Shown: positions 5,595-6,905 of the stretch, piece after piece
How positions within the stretch are numbered: position 1 is the stretch's first letter
How the letters are laid out: the number at the start of each line of letters is the position of its first letter
Assembly (NCBI GenBank): GCA_014377145.1
Contig: JACMQE010000113.1
Coordinates: 1-6,905, forward strand
Reading direction: 5' to 3'
DNA: 6,905 nucleotides
From: Glaciimonas sp.
GTDB taxonomy: Bacteria; Pseudomonadota; Gammaproteobacteria; Burkholderiales; Burkholderiaceae
Notes under the pieces: model-generated
The model's input: the letters and a program-made list of their open reading frames with translations, nothing else
Told to the model about the DNA's origin: nothing
The model's database searches: none
Translations under genes and position numbers: made by a program

Positions 5595-6092
5595 TTATTT
5601 AATTCTAGTTAGGGTGGGTCGTCCGCGTTTTTTTGGTGGTTCTGGATCTTTTTCTGGATTCGTACTACCTACTTTATTTTCAGAGCTTGAGCTTGACAAT
5701 GGAACGGATGTCAAAGTCGGTACGACAGCCCTACCCGATGGCTTTCCCTCTTCGATATCAGGACTTTTTTCTTCGGGGATTTTAGTCAATTCAAATGCCA
5801 TCCCTTGGCCATTTTCACGTGCATAAATCGCGATAACGTTTGCGACTGGCACAGAAATTTCTCGGGACACACCGCCGAAACGTGCACTAAAATTTACAAA
5901 GTCATTGTCCATCTTCAGACTACTGGTCGCTTCGAAGCTGATATTGAGAACGATCTCACCATTTTTTACGAACTGTTGTGGCACACGGGTCTGTGCATCA
6001 ACATGGGCCGCCAGATAGGGAGTGAAGCCGTTATCGGTACACCATTCGTAAATGGCACGCAACATGTAAGGTTTGGTAGAGGTTTCAGACAT
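5595..6092 (-). CDS. sspB: ClpXP adaptor protein SspB
   Basis: SspB binds ssrA-tagged proteins from stalled ribosomes and tethers them to the ClpX unfoldase in the cytoplasm. The protein, starting MSETSTKPYMLRAIYEWCTD, is 165 residues, normal for betaproteobacteria. Residues 1 to about 105 form the substrate-binding domain: NGFTPYLAAHVDA, VKNGEIVLNISF, FSARFGGVSREISVPVANVI and AIYARENGQGMAFE are all strongly conserved. A variable acidic and Ser/Pro-rich linker follows. The basic tail KKRGRPTLTRIK matches the C-terminal ClpX-binding motif (RGRPxLxxxK). The open frame extends 22 codons upstream of the ATG at 6092, but that part is not SspB-like. An ATG directly before it (6095) is equally possible. 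No clear Shine-Dalgarno precedes either. It lies downstream of sspA, as in most beta- and gammaproteobacteria. Intact. Confidence 0.96.
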   Translation of the reverse strand: MSETSTKPYMLRAIYEWCTDNGFTPYLAAHVDAQTRVPQQFVKNGEIVLNISFEATSSLKMDNDFVNFSARFGGVSREISVPVANVIAIYARENGQGMAFELTKIPEEKSPDIEEGKPSGRAVVPTLTSVPLSSSSSENKVGSTNPEKDPEPPKKRGRPTLTRIK

Positions 6093-6256
6093 CATCAATA
6101 CGAAGAAATACAAATGTGAACTAACGGTTGGGAATATGCAGGAAACCACAGATGGCAACTAAGATACAGCAAATTTGGATCAAGCTTAACTGATACATCT
6201 AACCAAATTGTGCAGCTACTGCCATAACCGCACGAAATAAGTCATCAATTCAGGCT

Positions 6257-6280
6257 AAAAGCAGCCGGTTAAAACCAGCT
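6257..6280 (-). terminator. Possible terminator or attenuator between sspA and sspB
   Basis: On the minus strand, AGCTGG-TTTTAA-CCGGCT forms a 6-bp stem with one G-U pair (6263-6280), followed by GCTTTTAG. It starts 14 nt after the sspA stop. The stem is short and the T run only four, so termination would be partial at best. If active it would lower sspB and tRNA relative to sspA. I found no convincing separate promoter in the 202-nt sspA-sspB gap. Confidence 0.35.
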
Positions 6281-6294
6281 ATTCATTCACCAGA

Positions 6295-6903
6295 TCAACG
6301 CCGCATGACCTTTTCGGATGGCGTCAACGCTTCGATGTAGGCTGGGCGCGAGAAAATACGTTCAGCATATTTCATCAAAGGCGCAGCGGTCTTCGATAGT
6401 TCAATACCGTAATGATCCAGACACCATAGCAACGGTGCAATAGCGACGTCCAACATCGAAAATTCATCACCTAACATGTACTTATTCTTCAAGAACAACG
6501 GTGCCAGCGTCGTTAAGCGATCCCTGATTTCTGCACGCGCAACTTGATGAGTTTTCTCCGCGCCCTTATTTTTTTCATTCTCCAAGATGTGAACATGGAC
6601 AAACAATTCTTTTTCAAAATTGAAAAGCATCAGGCGCGCACGCGCACGCATCAGCGGATCTGCTGGCATCAGTTGCGGATGTGGAAAACGTTCATCAATG
6701 TATTCATTGATGATATTAGATTCATACAAAATCAAATCGCGCTCAACTAAAACCGGCACTTGGCCGTAAGGATTCATGGTCGAGATATCTTCCGGTTTAT
6801 TGAATAAATCAACATCACGAATTTCAAAATCCATACCCTTCTCAAACAAAACAAGACGGCAGCGTTGCGAAAACGGACAGGTTGTACCTGAATAGAGAAC
6901 CAT
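6295..6903 (-). CDS. sspA: Stringent starvation protein A, RNA polymerase-associated
   Basis: SspA is a glutathione-transferase-fold protein that binds RNA polymerase and alters transcription during starvation and acid stress (known from E. coli). The 202 residues are normal family length. Residues 1-80 are the thioredoxin-like domain: YSGTTCPFSQRCRLVLFEKG, RDVDLFNKPEDISTMNPYGQ, VPVLVERDLILYESNIINEY, IDERFPHPQLMP. The C-terminal helical domain carries RARARLMLFNFEKELFVHV, LGDEFSMLDVAIAPLLWCLD, and ends MKYAERIFSRPAYIEALTPS with EKVMRR; TGA is at 6295-6297. The ATG used is 6903-6901, and the window ends two bases later with TG on the minus strand. The previous codon is therefore probably also ATG, and the true start (MMVLYSG) may lie one codon outside the window. 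First gene of the sspA-sspB-tRNA-Thr block; its promoter is outside the window. Confidence 0.97.
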   Translation of the reverse strand: MVLYSGTTCPFSQRCRLVLFEKGMDFEIRDVDLFNKPEDISTMNPYGQVPVLVERDLILYESNIINEYIDERFPHPQLMPADPLMRARARLMLFNFEKELFVHVHILENEKNKGAEKTHQVARAEIRDRLTTLAPLFLKNKYMLGDEFSMLDVAIAPLLWCLDHYGIELSKTAAPLMKYAERIFSRPAYIEALTPSEKVMRR

Positions 6904-6905
6904 CA

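Noticed and set aside
5512..5826. Plus-strand open frame over the tRNA and sspB
   Set aside because: It is antisense to a complete tRNA-Thr and the conserved sspB 3' half.
6093..6158. N-terminal 22-codon extension of SspB
   Set aside because: The extra residues are unlike SspB, while MSETSTKPYMLRAIYEW is the standard family start.
1..6905. CRISPR array, toxin-antitoxin pair, retron or other defence system
   Set aside because: No regularly spaced direct repeats, no paired small genes and no reverse-transcriptase motifs were found; the only defence-like item is the dead orphan methylase.

Overview
The window looks like a piece of a betaproteobacterial chromosome, probably Burkholderiales and perhaps close to Oxalobacteraceae. 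This rests on the sspA-sspB-tRNA-Thr block, the Burkholderiales-type porin and a LuxR-type response regulator of a kind common in that order. Genus is an inference from remembered family sequences; no search was run.

Two zones are visible. Bases about 1-5415 form a decayed accessory region in which every recognisable gene is broken. From the left: (1) an IS5-superfamily (IS427-like) transposase on the minus strand (44-592), lacking its middle and carrying a 114-bp inverted-repeat element (375-488) where that middle should be; (2) a BvgA/RcsB-like response regulator on the minus strand (792-1458) with two frameshifts; (3) the N-terminal part of an IS66 TnpC transposase on the minus strand (1704-2095); (4) a full-length porin on the minus strand (2249-3371) with four frameshifts, one of them a 7-bp tandem duplication, and one nonsense codon; (5) a doubtful remnant of a small regulator on the plus strand (about 3510-3808); (6) the N-terminal part of a second, different IS5-family transposase on the plus strand (4188-4566); (7) an unassigned membrane-like fragment; (8) a DpnM/D12-type adenine methyltransferase remnant on the plus strand (4899-5414), with a stop codon beside its catalytic motif and an internal deletion.

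Bases about 5456-6905 form an intact housekeeping block on the minus strand: sspA, sspB, tRNA-Thr(UGU), then an intrinsic terminator. SspA is the RNA polymerase-associated stringent starvation protein. SspB is the adaptor that hands ssrA-tagged proteins to ClpXP. The tRNA starts 25 nt after sspB, so it may be processed from the sspB transcript.

I see no new functional system. The main point is the contrast between the intact core block and a graveyard of at least three unrelated insertion sequences plus dead signalling, porin and methylase genes. This fits a genome undergoing reductive decay or a neutral IS-rich island. The lesions differ in kind (1-nt indels, a 7-nt duplication, large deletions, transitions to stop), so sequencing error alone is an unlikely explanation.
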